Translations under genes and position numbers: made by a program
The notes under the pieces: model-generated
What the model was told of the DNA's origin: nothing
Seen by the model: the letters and a program-made list of their open reading frames with translations, nothing else
Database searches by the model: none
In this document: positions 40,708 to 55,050 of the stretch, in pieces
Layout of the letters: each line of letters opens with the position of its first letter
How positions within the stretch are numbered: the stretch's first letter is position 1
From: Onthophagus taurus
Lineage: Eukaryota > Arthropoda > Insecta > Coleoptera > Scarabaeidae
Length of the DNA stretch: 64,000 nucleotides
NCBI RefSeq assembly: GCF_036711975.1
Contig: NC_091975.1
Location: 6,946,501 to 7,010,500 of the forward strand
Reading direction: 5' to 3'

Positions 40708-41377
40708 CAGGTGTACAAAAAGTATGGAATAATTGTTCTATAGCCTAAACTTCAACTTATATTAAAAAAAGTTTTAAATAACTTGAAACTATTTTCCGCA
40801 TATCTTGGCGTAGAAATACAATAAAAATGATGACGGCAGTTTGAGTTACTACATGGTGAATCCCCATATGCAATTTTTCAATGAACTGCCTAAGTCTGAC
40901 GTCACAGATATGGGCGGAGCTTATACTGACTTCAAACAATTTCGTTGGTAATGATAAATCGCCAAAAAATGTCATTTGAAATGTCATCACTTAGTTTATT
41001 TTATTTTAACATTAATGAAAAATTGCATATGGTGACTTACCGTTAGCAACGAAAATGTTTGGAGTCGGTATAAGCTCCGCCCATCCCTGTGACGTCAAGG
41101 CTTAGGTTGTCTATTCCATAATGGCGCCATAATTTGGTTGTCGCTTCAATATCTCGAAAACTTTGTAGTTTAAAGCATTAAAACCTTATGGCATTTTGCA
41201 ACACCTTGTCAAAAGGAATCCAAAAACCTTAAAATATACAGGATGGTCCATTTAAAAATCAATTCATTTCTATGCCAAGATATGCGGAAAATAGTTTCAA
41301 GTAACTTTTATTTACAACTTTTTTTAATTTAAGTTTAGGCTGTAAAACCATTATTCCATACATTTTTGTACACCCTG
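40708..41377. mobile_element. Inverted-repeat MITE holding a GGGCGGAGC-family MITE
   Basis: The left arm CAGGTGTACAAAAAGTATGG ... TTTCCGCATATCTTGG (40708-40810) is inverted at 41270-41377, with TA on both sides. Inner sequence at about 40840-41112 is another MITE. No coding potential. Confidence 0.85.
40840..41112. mobile_element. MITE, GGGCGGAGCTTATA family, copy 2
   Basis: Contains both ATGGGCGGAGCTTATAC and its inverted partner TATAAGCTCCGCCCATC, the shared internal word CATATGCAATTTTTCAAT, and the terminal GGCTTAGGTTGTCTATT. The right end matches copy 1 (13614-13854) in inverted orientation. The left end is rearranged relative to copy 1, so the left boundary is approximate. Confidence 0.65.
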
Positions 41378-41503
41378 TATAACATTAAATAATTATTCGA
41401 TCGTTTTTTATAAAAAAGATCGTCTCACGAATAATTATTTAATATTAAAATAATTATATAATATGATATTATTAATAATAATATCTAATAGAGATAGTAT
41501 ATA

Positions 41504-41641
41504 CAGTGTGTTCATTAATTATCGTACCCGACGTATGCTACCAAATATGCAAATCGCGTATTTCAATACCTATACTGTGATATTGGTTGCATACTTGCAA
41601 TGATGACGCGGGGTACGATAATTAATTAATTAATTAACACA
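41504..41641. mobile_element. MITE of the 126-bp family, second copy
   Basis: Begins CAGTGTGTTCATTAATTATC next to TA and shares GTTGCATACTTGCAATGATG and GGTACGATAATTAATTAA with the copy at 39931-40056. The right end is eroded (ACACATTATT instead of ACACACTGTA). Confidence 0.7.
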
Positions 41642-41755
41642 TTATTAGCGTCATCTTTTGTTAGTCAAGCTGTTTCAAATAATTTAATTTAGCTCTAATT
41701 TTTTTTATTTTTGTCAAATAATGTATCATACAATGAAATCTCTACAAAAAAAATC

Positions 41756-44561
<2,806 letters not shown>

Positions 44562-45634
44562 TTTGTTGGTGTTTATTCACTGAAATCGTACAAAATCGCT
44601 TATTTCACCGTGGGGCTTAAAACAGCTTATTTTATATTTCAAAACGCACCTACAACTTAATATGTCAAAGCGAATTCCAATATAACCTCAAATTAGTTGT
44701 TTGTGATGGAGGTTGTCAATTGTCAATTTCATACCAACCTAAAACAAATAAAAGGACTTTAACCTAAACATTTTATTTATTTATTTTAATTATTAATATT
44801 TATAAAAATAATTGGAAATAACTAATCAAAATTAAATAAATAAATGAATAAATTGAGCGAAGTCAGTAAAAAAAAAGCGGTTATCGATTTGTAACTAACT
44901 TAAAGTCGGTGTGATTTAAAACTGTATTAAAATTGAATTGAAAATTAACTTTGAAAATTAAATGATGATTTCTCTTCTATATACTAATTTTAATTAGCGT
45001 AATTTGCATTATTTGTTTTGTAAAATAGGAAAGTACGTAAAAAGTTTACTTTTTAGTTACAAACTTTCAATTGATATTACTCCAAATTAAATCTTTAATT
45101 ATGAATTTAGATGAATTCAATCGTTCAGTATGGGTATAATAATACATATACTGTGAGGAACAACATAAATAAATTGATTTTCAACAAAATCACCGAAGTT
45201 TGAGTTGACAACAAATTTAGGGTTTTTAGTGTAGATAAATTGATTTAGTTACTTTCAAAAGTTCACCGATTCTGAAGTAGATGGCGGGATTAAATTTTAC
45301 CCTATGATGAATATTACATTGTATGCCGTATTGGTCGTATACGGGGTATATGATACCACCGATCGTTTACTCTCTCCAACATTCAACATAAAATAGTCTT
45401 TATTTATGTGGGATTATTGTAGTTATGCATCCAACATAACATTATACCGATTTGCGCCTTATCCATTTGAATAGGCAATTTGCATTACTTGTCACGAGTT
45501 TTGACAGCTGGAATTCCACCCTTAATTGTTAAAAATCGCTAAAAATTGAAAAATGCCATTTAAAGTAATATTTCCCTTAATAATAATAAAATCAACCCTG
45601 CCGTTAAAAGTTAAGCTAATTTTAAGTTAATACA
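44562..45634. other. Upstream of CDC5L; source of a local duplication
   Basis: No gene is visible. The stretches 44805-44940 (GAGCGAAGTCAGTA, ATCGATTTGTAACTAACTTA) and 45525-45590 (AAAATCGCTAAAAATTGAAA) have diverged copies at 46070-46200 and 46225-46290, so they belong to a duplicated block. The CDC5L promoter should lie at the left edge. Confidence 0.5.
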
Positions 45635-46290
45635 CTGTTTTTGTTGCAACTCCCTTTCTCTTTCCATTTGTCGTGTAACATTTTCGATTAATGATTCAAT
45701 TCTTCTTAGTAAAGCAGCTTATTCTTGTTTTTGTAAAAATTTGAAAGTGTTCAACTACAAATGAGGTTGATCCCGTTGCTCTTAAAGTTCTTGTAGTTGT
45801 TTTATCAAAGTTTGAGCTCTGGTTTGGTAATTAATTTAATTTTTTCTCCATTTTTGCGGCGCCTTTCGCTTCTTCGCAATCCACGATGAGTTATTATATG
45901 AAATTCCAAAAAAGTATTTAGCAGTAACAGCAAAAATTATTAGGAAAAGTATGGAAAATGCTGTAAATTTATCGATTCCTTTCCCTGTAAAAATAAAATT
46001 TGGAAAATCTTGGGGGAAATTAGAGATAATTTAATAAAAACGTTTACCCTAGTTATGGTATCATAATAATTGGAAATAAATAATTGAAATAAACAATCAA
46101 AATTAAATAAATGTGTAAATAGAGCGAAGTTAGTAGAAAAGAAAACTGTAATCGATTTGTAACTAACTTAAAGTCGGTATGATTTAAAACTGTATTAAAA
46201 TTGTATTAAAATGTTTTAATTATAAAAAATCGCTAAAAATTGAAAAATTCCATTTTAAAGTAACATTTTCTTTAATTTAAATAAAATATA
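45635..46290. pseudogene. Decayed chimeric duplicate: CDC5L fragment joined to POLQ 3' end
   Basis: 45640-45880 matches CDC5L 41958-42198 (TTGTTGCAACTCCCTTTCTC, then TTTTGCGGCGCCTTTCGCTT) with many substitutions and deletions. It is fused near 45880 to the last coding part of POLQ (35543-35711: ATCCACGATGAGTTATTATA, GGAAAAGTATGGAAAA, then the TAATAAAAAC tail). After 46070 comes a copy of 44805-44940 and then of 45525-45590. None of it is translatable as a whole. Confidence 0.85.
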
Positions 46291-46758
46291 TTAGTGATAT
46301 TTCGTCGTTGACGATTTCTCCCCCTGCTTGTCAAATAAATTTAGGTTAACGTTTCCTGTCAAACTCCTTATGTAGTATTACAAATTGTGTATAAATTTTT
46401 GTTTACGTACAAATTAATTTAAATTCCTTTTTTCGAGGAAAAAACCTTTCATATTTATAAAGGGTAAGGTTGTATTATATCTACAAAAATAATTAAAATA
46501 AAAACAATAGAATTTTGTTATGCAATTATTGTCAAAATTAATAAATTGGACAGTTAATTGAATTTCTGTTTTCACTCTCACTGTATTTAAAAAAATAATG
46601 GCATGGTTTAGACCGTTTTGCAACAGGTACATGTCCTTAAATTAATTCCAAAAAGATGTATAAACAAATTTAAAAAAAAAGTTTTGATTGTGGAAACCAA
46701 AAATTCTATACATCAAATTGTTTTTTTACTTTTCAGGGGTGAAATTATTAAACGAACG
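46291..46758. other. YOD1 upstream region / 5' UTR
   Basis: AT-rich sequence with no independent gene. A likely splice acceptor (TTTTTTTACTTTTCAG, ending about 46736) lies 22 nt before the YOD1 start codon, suggesting a noncoding first exon upstream. The open frame is technically open from 46618, but the segment before the acceptor looks intronic. Confidence 0.4.
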
Positions 46759-47751
46759 ATGACTACTTTCGCCCTAAAAATAAAAACAAAAGTCGGACAA
46801 GAGGTAGTAAGAAGTTTAACACCAGATAGTACAATTGCGGACTTGAAAACAGTTTTAGCAAAAATAGGGAACATCCCTGAGAATCGATTATGTGTTTTAT
46901 CTGGATTTCCACCAAAAGTTCTCGATTTATCAGGTGATGCAAAGACTAGTTTGAAAGAAAAAGGGATAACATCGGGTGACACATTAATTTTAGAAGAAAA
47001 AATCGGGAATATCACATCGAATACTAGTGCCTCATCATTAAAAAACGAAGCTGATGAACAATTTGCCTTACAATCAAACTCAACTTGTCCCGGGTTGTTA
47101 ATGAAGTATGTTGTACCTGCTGATAATTCATGTCTTTTTACAAGCATTCACTTTGTGTTGAATGGGAAAGTTGATGAAACCGGAAGTGTTGCTCCTTGGA
47201 TGAGAGAATTAATTGCAGAAACCGTGGAAAGAGAGAGTGATGAATTTACAGAGGCTATTTTAGGTAAACCTCCTGCGGAATATTGCAAATGGATTTTGGA
47301 TGAAAAATCTTGGGGTGGAGCGATTGAACTAGCAATCTTATCAAGTTATTATGGAATTGAAATTGCTGTAGTTGATACAATAAATGCAATAATCAACAGA
47401 TTTGGTGAAGATAAAAATTATGGAAATCGTGTCTTCTTGCTATTCGATGGGATTCATTATGACCCTTTATATTTAGAACCAACAGATGTAACATAATTTA
47501 TCCTTATTATTAGATGATATAATAAAATATCATTTTAGGGTGGTCCAATCAAAACAATATTTCCTTCACAAGATGTTAAACTTTTAGAAGAGGCTGAATT
47601 ATTGGCAAAAGAGGCTAAATCCAGTAGGCAATTCACTGATGTAAATAAGTTTAGATTAAAATGTAACGTTTGTAATATTTTTTTAAACGGGCAGGTCGAA
47701 GCACAGTCACACGCTCAGAGTACCGGCCACACGAATTTTGGTGAAGTATAA
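46759..47751 (+). CDS. YOD1: YOD1/OTU1, ubiquitin thioesterase
   Basis: Two exons, 46759-47487 and 47539-47751, join in phase to 313 aa across a 51-nt intron (GAT|GTAACA ... TTTTAG|GGTGGT). Family role: cytosolic deubiquitinase working with p97/VCP in ER-associated degradation. Seen: a ubiquitin-like UBX-type N-terminus (aa ~1-80), the OTU catalytic core with PADNSCLFTSIHF (Cys125) and FDGIHYDPL (His233), and a C-terminal C2H2 finger CNVCNIFLNGQVEAQSHAQS followed by the conserved end TGHTNFGEV. Domain order and the last nine residues match the family. The start is the first Met after the presumed 5' UTR acceptor. Human YOD1 is 348 aa, so the length is near normal. Confidence 0.95.
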
Positions 47752-48237
47752 CAATAACTAAAAATACAGTAACTTGTATTGGGGTACAAACTTTTTATTT
47801 TCTCTCATCTTCTTAATTAATAATAGATATTTTTATTGTATATTTTGATTATGTTAAAAAGAAATCGACTGCCCTAAAAAAAACGTTTGTTTATTTTAGA
47901 AGGAATTTAAGAACGTTTCATTATATTAATTGAATTATTATTAATTAAATATATCTTTTATTAAATCGAGTGGTTTTCTTTTTATAAATTATACGCAAGA
48001 ACAACTCAGCATCTCCAACAGAATTTGCTCAATTCTGAACAGCAAGAAAACTTCACCAAATCCACTTTGGAGGATATTTACATCTTGTCGCAGTATTTAT
48101 TTACTGAACTTGAACTTATTTCTACTTCAACTTTTATGTGAGAACAATTTTAATCTAAAAAGCATCAAGTAATAAATTTTAACTTTGTTGATTTATTTTT
48201 TGTAGGTTAGGATTGATTTTTGTGGATTCGAGCATTA
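47752..48237. other. YOD1 3' flank, no feature
   Basis: AT-rich, no open frame or inverted repeat that I can support, leading into the tandem array. Confidence 0.4.
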
Positions 48238-49470
48238 AAATTGGGGTGGTAGTTCATTCAGATGGTTGAACTAATTGTACTTTATTAAATTGAATTATTA
48301 ATTAGATTAATTTATGAAAGATTTGATCCAAATCCGAAAATTAACCTTAAATATGTGTTTTAGGTTATGTTGCAATTCTGATCCTCTTGATGATATGAGA
48401 TAAATAACGAGGTTGAGATTAAATAAAGTTGCTTATAAAGGCTAGAATCGCCTAATTGTATCAAAATCATAATTTAAATAGAAATCAAAGAAACTTTTAG
48501 AAAAGAAAATCATCACGAGCAACATTTTTAAATCTACCAAAAAATGATAAAATCTAAACTCATGGGCATTGGAGTGGTGGTTAATTCAAATGGTTGAAAT
48601 AATTCAGGTGGTGTTAAATTAAATTATTAGATTAATTGATGAAAGATTTGATCCGAATCTAAAGATTAACCTTAAATTTTTGTTTTAGGTTATGTATAGC
48701 AATTCTGATCCTTTTAATGTCTTGATACGAGATAAATAACAAAGTTGAGATTAAATAAAGTTACTTATAAAGGCTAGAATCGCCTAATTGTATCAAAATC
48801 ATAATATGAATACAAATTAAAGAAAGTTTTAAACAAGAAAATCATCACGAGCAACATTTTTAAATCTACAAAAAATGATAAAATCTAAACTCATGGGCAT
48901 TGGAGTGGTGGTTAATTCAAATGGTTAAAATAATTCAGGTGGTGTTAAATTGAATTATTAGATTAATTGATGAAAGATTTGATCCAAATCTAAAAATTAA
49001 CCTTAAATTTTTGTTTTAGGTTATGTATAGCAAATCTGAACCTCTTAATGTCTTGATATGAGATAAATAATGAGGTTGAGATTAAATAAAGTTACTTATA
49101 AAGATTAGAATCGCCTAATTGTATCAAAATCATAATTTGAATAGAAATCAAAGAAAGTTTTAAAAAAGAAAGTCATCACATAAATCTAATAATAAATAAA
49201 ATCTAAACTCATGGGCATTGGAGTGGTGGTTAATTCAAATAATTCAGGTGGTGTTAAATTAAATTATTAGATTAATTGATGAAAGATTTGATCCAAATCT
49301 AAAGATTAACCTTAAATTTTTGTTTTAGGTTATGTATAGCAATTCTGATCCTCTTAATGTCTTGATATGAGGTAAATAATGAGGTTGAGATTAAATAAAG
49401 GCTAGAATCGCCTATTTTTTAACACAATCAACATTTTTAAATCTACAAAAAATGATAAAATCTAAAGGAT
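48238..49470. repeat. Tandem array of about 325-bp units downstream of YOD1
   Basis: The marker GGGCATTGGAGTGGTGGTTA occurs near 48562, 48895 and 49213, and in a diverged form at 48238, giving spacings of about 324, 333 and 318 bp. Units share GAAAGATTTGATCCAAATCT, AACCTTAAATTTTTGTTTTA and GGCTAGAATCGCCTAATTG. The last unit is shortened by internal deletions. Confidence 0.85.
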
Positions 49471-50621
49471 ATGGAAATCTTCGTTAAAGTTATATCTAAA
49501 TCAAGTCTTTTAAGATAGAATTAATAAAGTTATTAGTTATTATTAGTTGTTGTAAAGCTGTGTATTCCAATCCCAAAGAGTTGAAACGGAAATATCAATA
49601 TATTTATTATCTTTATTTTATTATCATTTTAATACTATGATTTTAGGCAACACTCCTTACGCATTACAAGGCTAAACATGGCAAGAAATTGCACAATTTT
49701 CCAAGAACCACATTTAAGCGACAATAATAAATTGTTTGCATTTGCACTAATAGAAAATCTCTATATAATTCTCTGTATATACTTTGTTTTAGAGAAATTA
49801 AAGGTTTATTAATATTTTTTTTAGAAATATCCCGTTTCTACAAAGTTTTAATAAACCACCTCGACATGATTACTCTAAAAAAATTGCTTCATAGTCTTCA
49901 TTAGAAAGTCATGTACATACATACATATAACGTTACAGACCGCAGATTCTGTACTCAGCCTTGAACCAAAAAATTTCTTAATCAAGCTACTAAATAAAAA
50001 TAAAGTAAAAAGTTATTATTATTTCATTTTGTTCTAAGAACAAAAAAAACCTTGTGTTCATATTTACAAGGAGGTCATTCACTTACACAAGAAGCTTTAG
50101 GAAATTTTAAAACCACGTTTAATAAGATTATTTTTACAAATAATTCCTTTTCACTGGAAACTTTTGGAATTTCACTTTTTATTGCTAATCAGAACTTAAA
50201 ATTGTTGGAAATCGAGGCAATAAATCGTTTGAGAATGTGTTTTTAATAATTTATTTTATTTAATAAACCTTGTTTTTATATATACTTGTTGAAAAAGCGA
50301 TTTTTAACATCCGCCTAAACATGATAATGCACTTTTCCTTGTAAGTCCCTCATTCCGATTAACATGAATCATGTAATAGTAGAGTGAGAATTAACCTTGA
50401 CCATTTTCAAAGGCAGGAAGTTACAGTTTAATCTTTTATTTTACAACAGAAATACACTTTGCGAAATTAAAACCCGCCCATTAATTTTACTCAAACATTT
50501 TTCATCTGTTTTTTCTTATCTCAAAAGCAAAGACCAACATTTCTTATCAATTCTATGCAAGTCCTTATCATGTTTTTTCAAATAATTCTTTAAAAACATG
50601 TAAAGTTTATATTGCACTTAC
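49471..50621. other. Intergenic AT-rich DNA
   Basis: No coding region, array or inverted repeat identified. Short tandem words (CATACATACATA near 49915) only. Confidence 0.4.
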
Positions 50622-50766
50622 TGTATCTGGAAAAGAATGCTACGACCGGCTTCATGTAAAAGCTGTGGTGGTGGTAAACAGGTTGGTGCCAAGGAATGCG
50701 ATTCAGTTTGATCAGTTGCCGGCCGGTTTTCAACAATATCAGACGTAAAATTCTCTTCGTCATACT
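50622..50766 (-). other. Possible orphan exon on the minus strand, unrecognised
   Basis: Read on the minus strand, an open stretch starts after an acceptor-like CCCATGGTTAG and ends at a good donor (ATACA|GTAAGTG). It encodes YDEENFTSDIVENRP and LAPTCLPPPQLLHEAG, a gene-like composition. No partner exon is evident in phase on either side, and it lies head to head with the GST start codon, so it may equally be GST 5' UTR read backwards. Confidence 0.22.
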
Positions 50767-50772
50767 CTAACC

Positions 50773-51472
50773 ATGGGAATCGATCTTTACTACGTTCCAG
50801 GAAGTTCGCCATGCAGAGCTGTACTTTTAACAGCAAAAGCTATCGGTTTAGATCTAAATTTAAAGTATACAGATCTTATGAAAGGAGAACATCTTACTCC
50901 GGAATTTATACAGGTATAAAAACAACTTTTTTTTAAATAATTTTTTTAATTATCAATTATTGTAGATGAATCCTCAACACACCATCCCTACTTTAAACGA
51001 TAACGGCTTTTGTTTATGGGAATCCCGGGCCATTATGACTTATTTAATCGAACAGTATGCGAAAAATGATTCTCTTTATCCTAAAGATCCCAAAAAGCGT
51101 GCATTGATCGATCAAAGAATGTATTTCGATCAAGGAACTTTATATCAACGTTTTGGCGACTACTATTACCCCGTTATGTTTGCTGGCCAATCTTTTGATC
51201 CTGCAAAATTAACAAAATGCTCCGAAGCAATGAAATTCTTTGATACATTCTTACAAAATTCTGATTACGCAGCCGGATCTGAGCTATCTGTGGCTGATTT
51301 AACCTTAGCCGCAACCGTAGCAACCTATGACGCAGTTGGTTTTGATTTAAGCCCATACACAAATGTTATGAAGTGGTACAATAAAATGAAAGAAATGCCC
51401 GGATATGAAGAAGCCAATGGGAAAAATGCTTTATTATTTAAAGAACTATTCGAGACTTTAACTAAGAAGTAA
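50773..51472 (+). CDS. GstD: Delta-class glutathione S-transferase
   Basis: Two exons, 50773-50913 and 50966-51472, join at phase 0 to 215 aa across a 52-nt intron. Reaction: conjugation of glutathione to electrophiles, a cytosolic detoxification step often linked to insecticide tolerance in insects. Seen: thioredoxin-like N-terminal domain with YYVPGSSPCRAV (catalytic Ser at about residue 11), the cis-proline loop NPQHTIPTL, glutathione-binding WESRAI, and the alpha-helical C-terminal domain with DQRMYFDQGTLYQRF, YYYPV and VADLTLAATV. Length is usual for the class. An AATAAA lies at about 51534. Insect delta GSTs often come in clusters, but no second copy lies in this window. Confidence 0.95.
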
Positions 51473-53106
51473 ACAACAAACTTATTATACTCAAAAAAAT
51501 TGCTTTTTTAATATACTCGTTGCATTCTTTGAAATAAAATTTATCAATGCTAATTTGTTATACTCTAATTAAAATCATTTAAATAAAGATCTTACATTTC
51601 TTATTCGAAACTTATATATATTTTAAAAATATTTATTGAATAACTGAATTTTAATTTTAGTGTTTACTATAAAAATAAAAAGATGTTATGCAATCTTATT
51701 AACACTGAGTCAATTTTGGTTGCGTTATTTTCTAATTTACCAACCTTAAACAAACAAGATTTCTAAAAAAAATCAATGTAATTTTACTTCTATTTTTATT
51801 TATTAATAGTTTAAATTCGTTTTAAAGCTAATTAAAGTTTTTATTGTTTTTATTTCGTATTTATATTCACAAAGTTTAATATGAAAATTTATTTTTTGGC
51901 ATTTAAGGTTATGTCATTAAAATGAAGTGTCAAACGTTTGGGTTACGTTTGAATTGTTGAAGTTATTTTTTACAAAATATGTGTATTTTCTGACTCCCTG
52001 TCCTGTTATAAATGCGAAACGAATTAAATATTTTATAAGGTAAGATAAGTAATTAAAATCGAACTTTATTTTAAACAATTTTCTACAATTATTATTACAT
52101 TACAGGGTCATAAATTGGATGTATAAATTGTATGTGTTAGTTGTAGAAACATCTATCTAGATATTTTATTAATTAAAAACAAGGAGGAAGAAAAATCAAA
52201 TATAATTCTCTATACCTGAAAGAAAATGATCTAATTTTAGTCTAAAATTTATTCTGGTGGTTGATAGAGGTCGCCCCTTGCAATATAGTTGGTTCTATAT
52301 TATAGTCGGAGTTGAAAAATATAAAAAGCTCCATCAAATTTAATAAAATCCCGTATATATCCCTTCGAGTGCACTTTGAAAGTCAGTCCACGTAATCCAG
52401 CGGTGAAATTTATAGTTTTACAGGCAGTTCGGCGCATCTGTTGCTCGTACAGTACGTCATTTTAGATGCACTTCGAATACGGGGCCCCCAAAACTCTCGA
52501 AGAGTTGACCCGGGGAGTCGTAAACTGAGGGGGTATTTCTTCCCTGAGGGGTTCGTCGTAAATCCGTACTCGTCGAACGACGATTTCCGCAAGAAAGGAA
52601 CAGGGTTGCCTTTTTTTCTTGTAACGAACTTAAGTTTAGGTTTACCGGAGAATTTAAATTTGAATTTCAACGGCCTGAACCCAGAGATAAAACAGGATTA
52701 ATTATTCAGTCGTCGACACGTTCGGGGTTAATATTTTACCATTTTGATTGAGTATTTGAAAATTTTGTCGGATGGAAAAAAACGAGTTAATATTTTTTTC
52801 TCCCTCAGTCGTGAAACCTATAATTCACTTATCGGGAGTTGTATCTTTTTCCATTCGACGGATTGTTCGCGTCGGGATTTGCGTCGGGATATTGGGAGCT
52901 TAAAAAAATCCGAACTGAAAAATTGAACTTCATTTTCGCGTCGAACGGAAAGTTTTCAAATGCTTTCTTAATATCAATGAAATATTTATTTTTAATAACA
53001 TTATAAATTGATATCAAACAGTCAGTGTTGTTACATTTCGATTATTTTTGCTTTCTTTTGTTAAAGGAATGTTAATGCAAGTAAAAAGTAAAGAAAAAGG
53101 AAGAAT
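51473..53106. other. Intergenic; right part CG-richer, no gene assigned
   Basis: Left part AT-rich. From about 52380 the sequence becomes richer in CG dinucleotides (for example TTCGAATACGGGGCCCCC). The overlapping open frames of up to 86 codons on both strands have no recognisable domain. It could be the promoter or 5' UTR of the candidate exons at 53107. Confidence 0.35.
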
Positions 53107-53259
53107 ATGGACCTGGGAGGTGCCAAATATAAGCTGGAGGGGATTTCTGCTGTGGTTGGAATGAAGGTTTGTGTTTAATATAAGTTGTGGTGTTCCTGGA
53201 TGTAAATTACCTTTTTGTTGCAGAAATGGTGTATCGAAATGTTGTACCTATTGCCTAAG
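53107..53259 (+). CDS. Candidate first coding exons of an unrecognised gene
   Basis: An ATG at 53107 opens a 60-nt stretch (MDLGGAKYKLEGISAVVGMK) ending at AAG|GTTTGT. After TTTTGTTGCAG a 36-nt stretch, 53224-53259 (KWCIEMLYLLPK), ends at AAG|GTAAGA. Both junctions are phase 0 and the splice sites are good. No further exon was found to the right in this window, and I do not recognise the protein. Such tiny exons can arise by chance. Confidence 0.3.
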
Positions 53260-55050
53260 GTAAGATATTTAAGTAAGACATCAGCAAATTCAGCTTACTC
53301 TGATACTTTATTTTAATCAAAATTTAAAATATGTTTTTTAATGTGTGATATTAATAATGTTAGTTATTAATAACTTGCGTTGTATATTTTCTGTTGTTAT
53401 TCATCGGTGACAATTTCATTTTATAATTTAGAACAAACGTCCGCGTACAAATTAATTAAACAAAAACAGACGCAATATAAAAACACGTTGACGTTGGTGT
53501 TTGTATTAAAATTTTCACGATTGTCGCCAAGCTAAACCCAGTTAAACCAGGTCTCCGGTTCGAATTAAAAACGTGTCGAGTTCCCAAAACGCAAAAATCA
53601 CAAAAAATAAAAAAATATTAACAGAGTTTATAAACGGTGTTGTTTCGTTATCCGTTAGGTCGAAGCCTTTTTTGGTGTGTCACGGTTCGACAAAATTGGA
53701 CTGAACGTATGTTCTGAAATTGACGGGAAATAAATACCCCCGAAACAAATACGTTCGGATATAACATCGGAATATTTTAATTCATTCGGGCAAAACTATG
53801 TTTTTTAAAACCACTGATGTTTATTTACAACCATTTAAAAGTTTTTGCAAACAACAAAAATTTGTGATATAAAACTTTTATGCAATTGAATTAAAAAAAA
53901 ATATTATATCATTTCTGCATTGTTTTAGTTGTTCCATCCACTAGAAAAGCCATAAAACGTTAGAAGTAAGTGGCAAACAGGTCGAGGCTTTTAAAAGTAA
54001 CGTGCGCCGTCGTAAAATCGTTCTGTTTAAGGCTGAGGCCGCAAATTTTCGCTGCGAAAGCTGAAACTAGCAGAATGCGGGACAGTTACATGGGTATAAG
54101 TTTAAAATATCGGTTCGAAAATTCCGGCGCGTTGCCGCTTGGGGCGTAGAAACGTGAAGGGGGTGCATTTATTACTCCAAGTGTGAGAGAAACAACCCCT
54201 TGCCTCATATATTCAGACCACCCCCCCGAAATGCCGGATTGTAGGTATATTATTACGTTTGTACTCGGGCCATTTCGCTGGGGTTTCGTCCGAAAATTAA
54301 TACTGCCGTCTCGTCGACGAAACGACCGTACATTTTCGCCCTTCACCGTGAATAATTTACTCGTTCGCGTTAAGAAAACCAAACCAACAACCCCTCCACC
54401 CTTTTAGAAGTCAACGTTCCAACGCACATACATCATCATTAAATGGCATTTTGGAGTAATGGGGGTGCATTTCCGTCGAGAAAACCGAACGCAGCAAAAA
54501 CAAACACACGAATGCACTTGAGAGAAACTGCAAAGAAACGAATTAAACAAGTATTTAAGATAAATAGATGTACACTAAAGTCAGGACTCGAACAAACAAA
54601 AGACTTTTTTTAAGTTGTATTCGTGATGAATGTGACAGGGTGTTTGTCCGTTAATGGAGGGGGATGGAAAATACGTCAAAACAACGTCGCGTGTCGCTCC
54701 CATTGTTTGTATTCGACCGATTAAGTTTATCCCCTAATTATCAGCCATTAATCAACCGCAGAGTACGGGAAATCGGAAGCCGGGAGGGTGGTGGTCGATA
54801 TCGGTATTTGCATGTGTTGAATGTCATCTACCACCCCCTGGAAGACGGACACACTAAATTACGTCGTTTTATAACAATGTCCGAGAGAATCCACGACATG
54901 ATAAACAGTCTGGCCATTAGGCCATAATCTACGACTTGCTAATGATAAATTGCCACGTCAAACAAGACATACTTAGATTTAAAGTTTACTATTTATTAGT
55001 AATCGAGATTTTGACTAAAAATAATCGCATTAAAATAAGATTGGATAATA
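53260..55050. other. CG-richer noncoding stretch
   Basis: No supported gene. Open frames on both strands between 54086 and 54927 are short, overlap one another and lack domains. The base composition differs from the AT-rich left of the window and might reflect intronic or regulatory DNA of the gene starting at 53107. Confidence 0.35.

Noticed and set aside
54086..54927. Several 74-98 codon frames on both strands
   Set aside because: They overlap, lack domains and lie in CG-richer noncoding DNA where stop codons are rarer.
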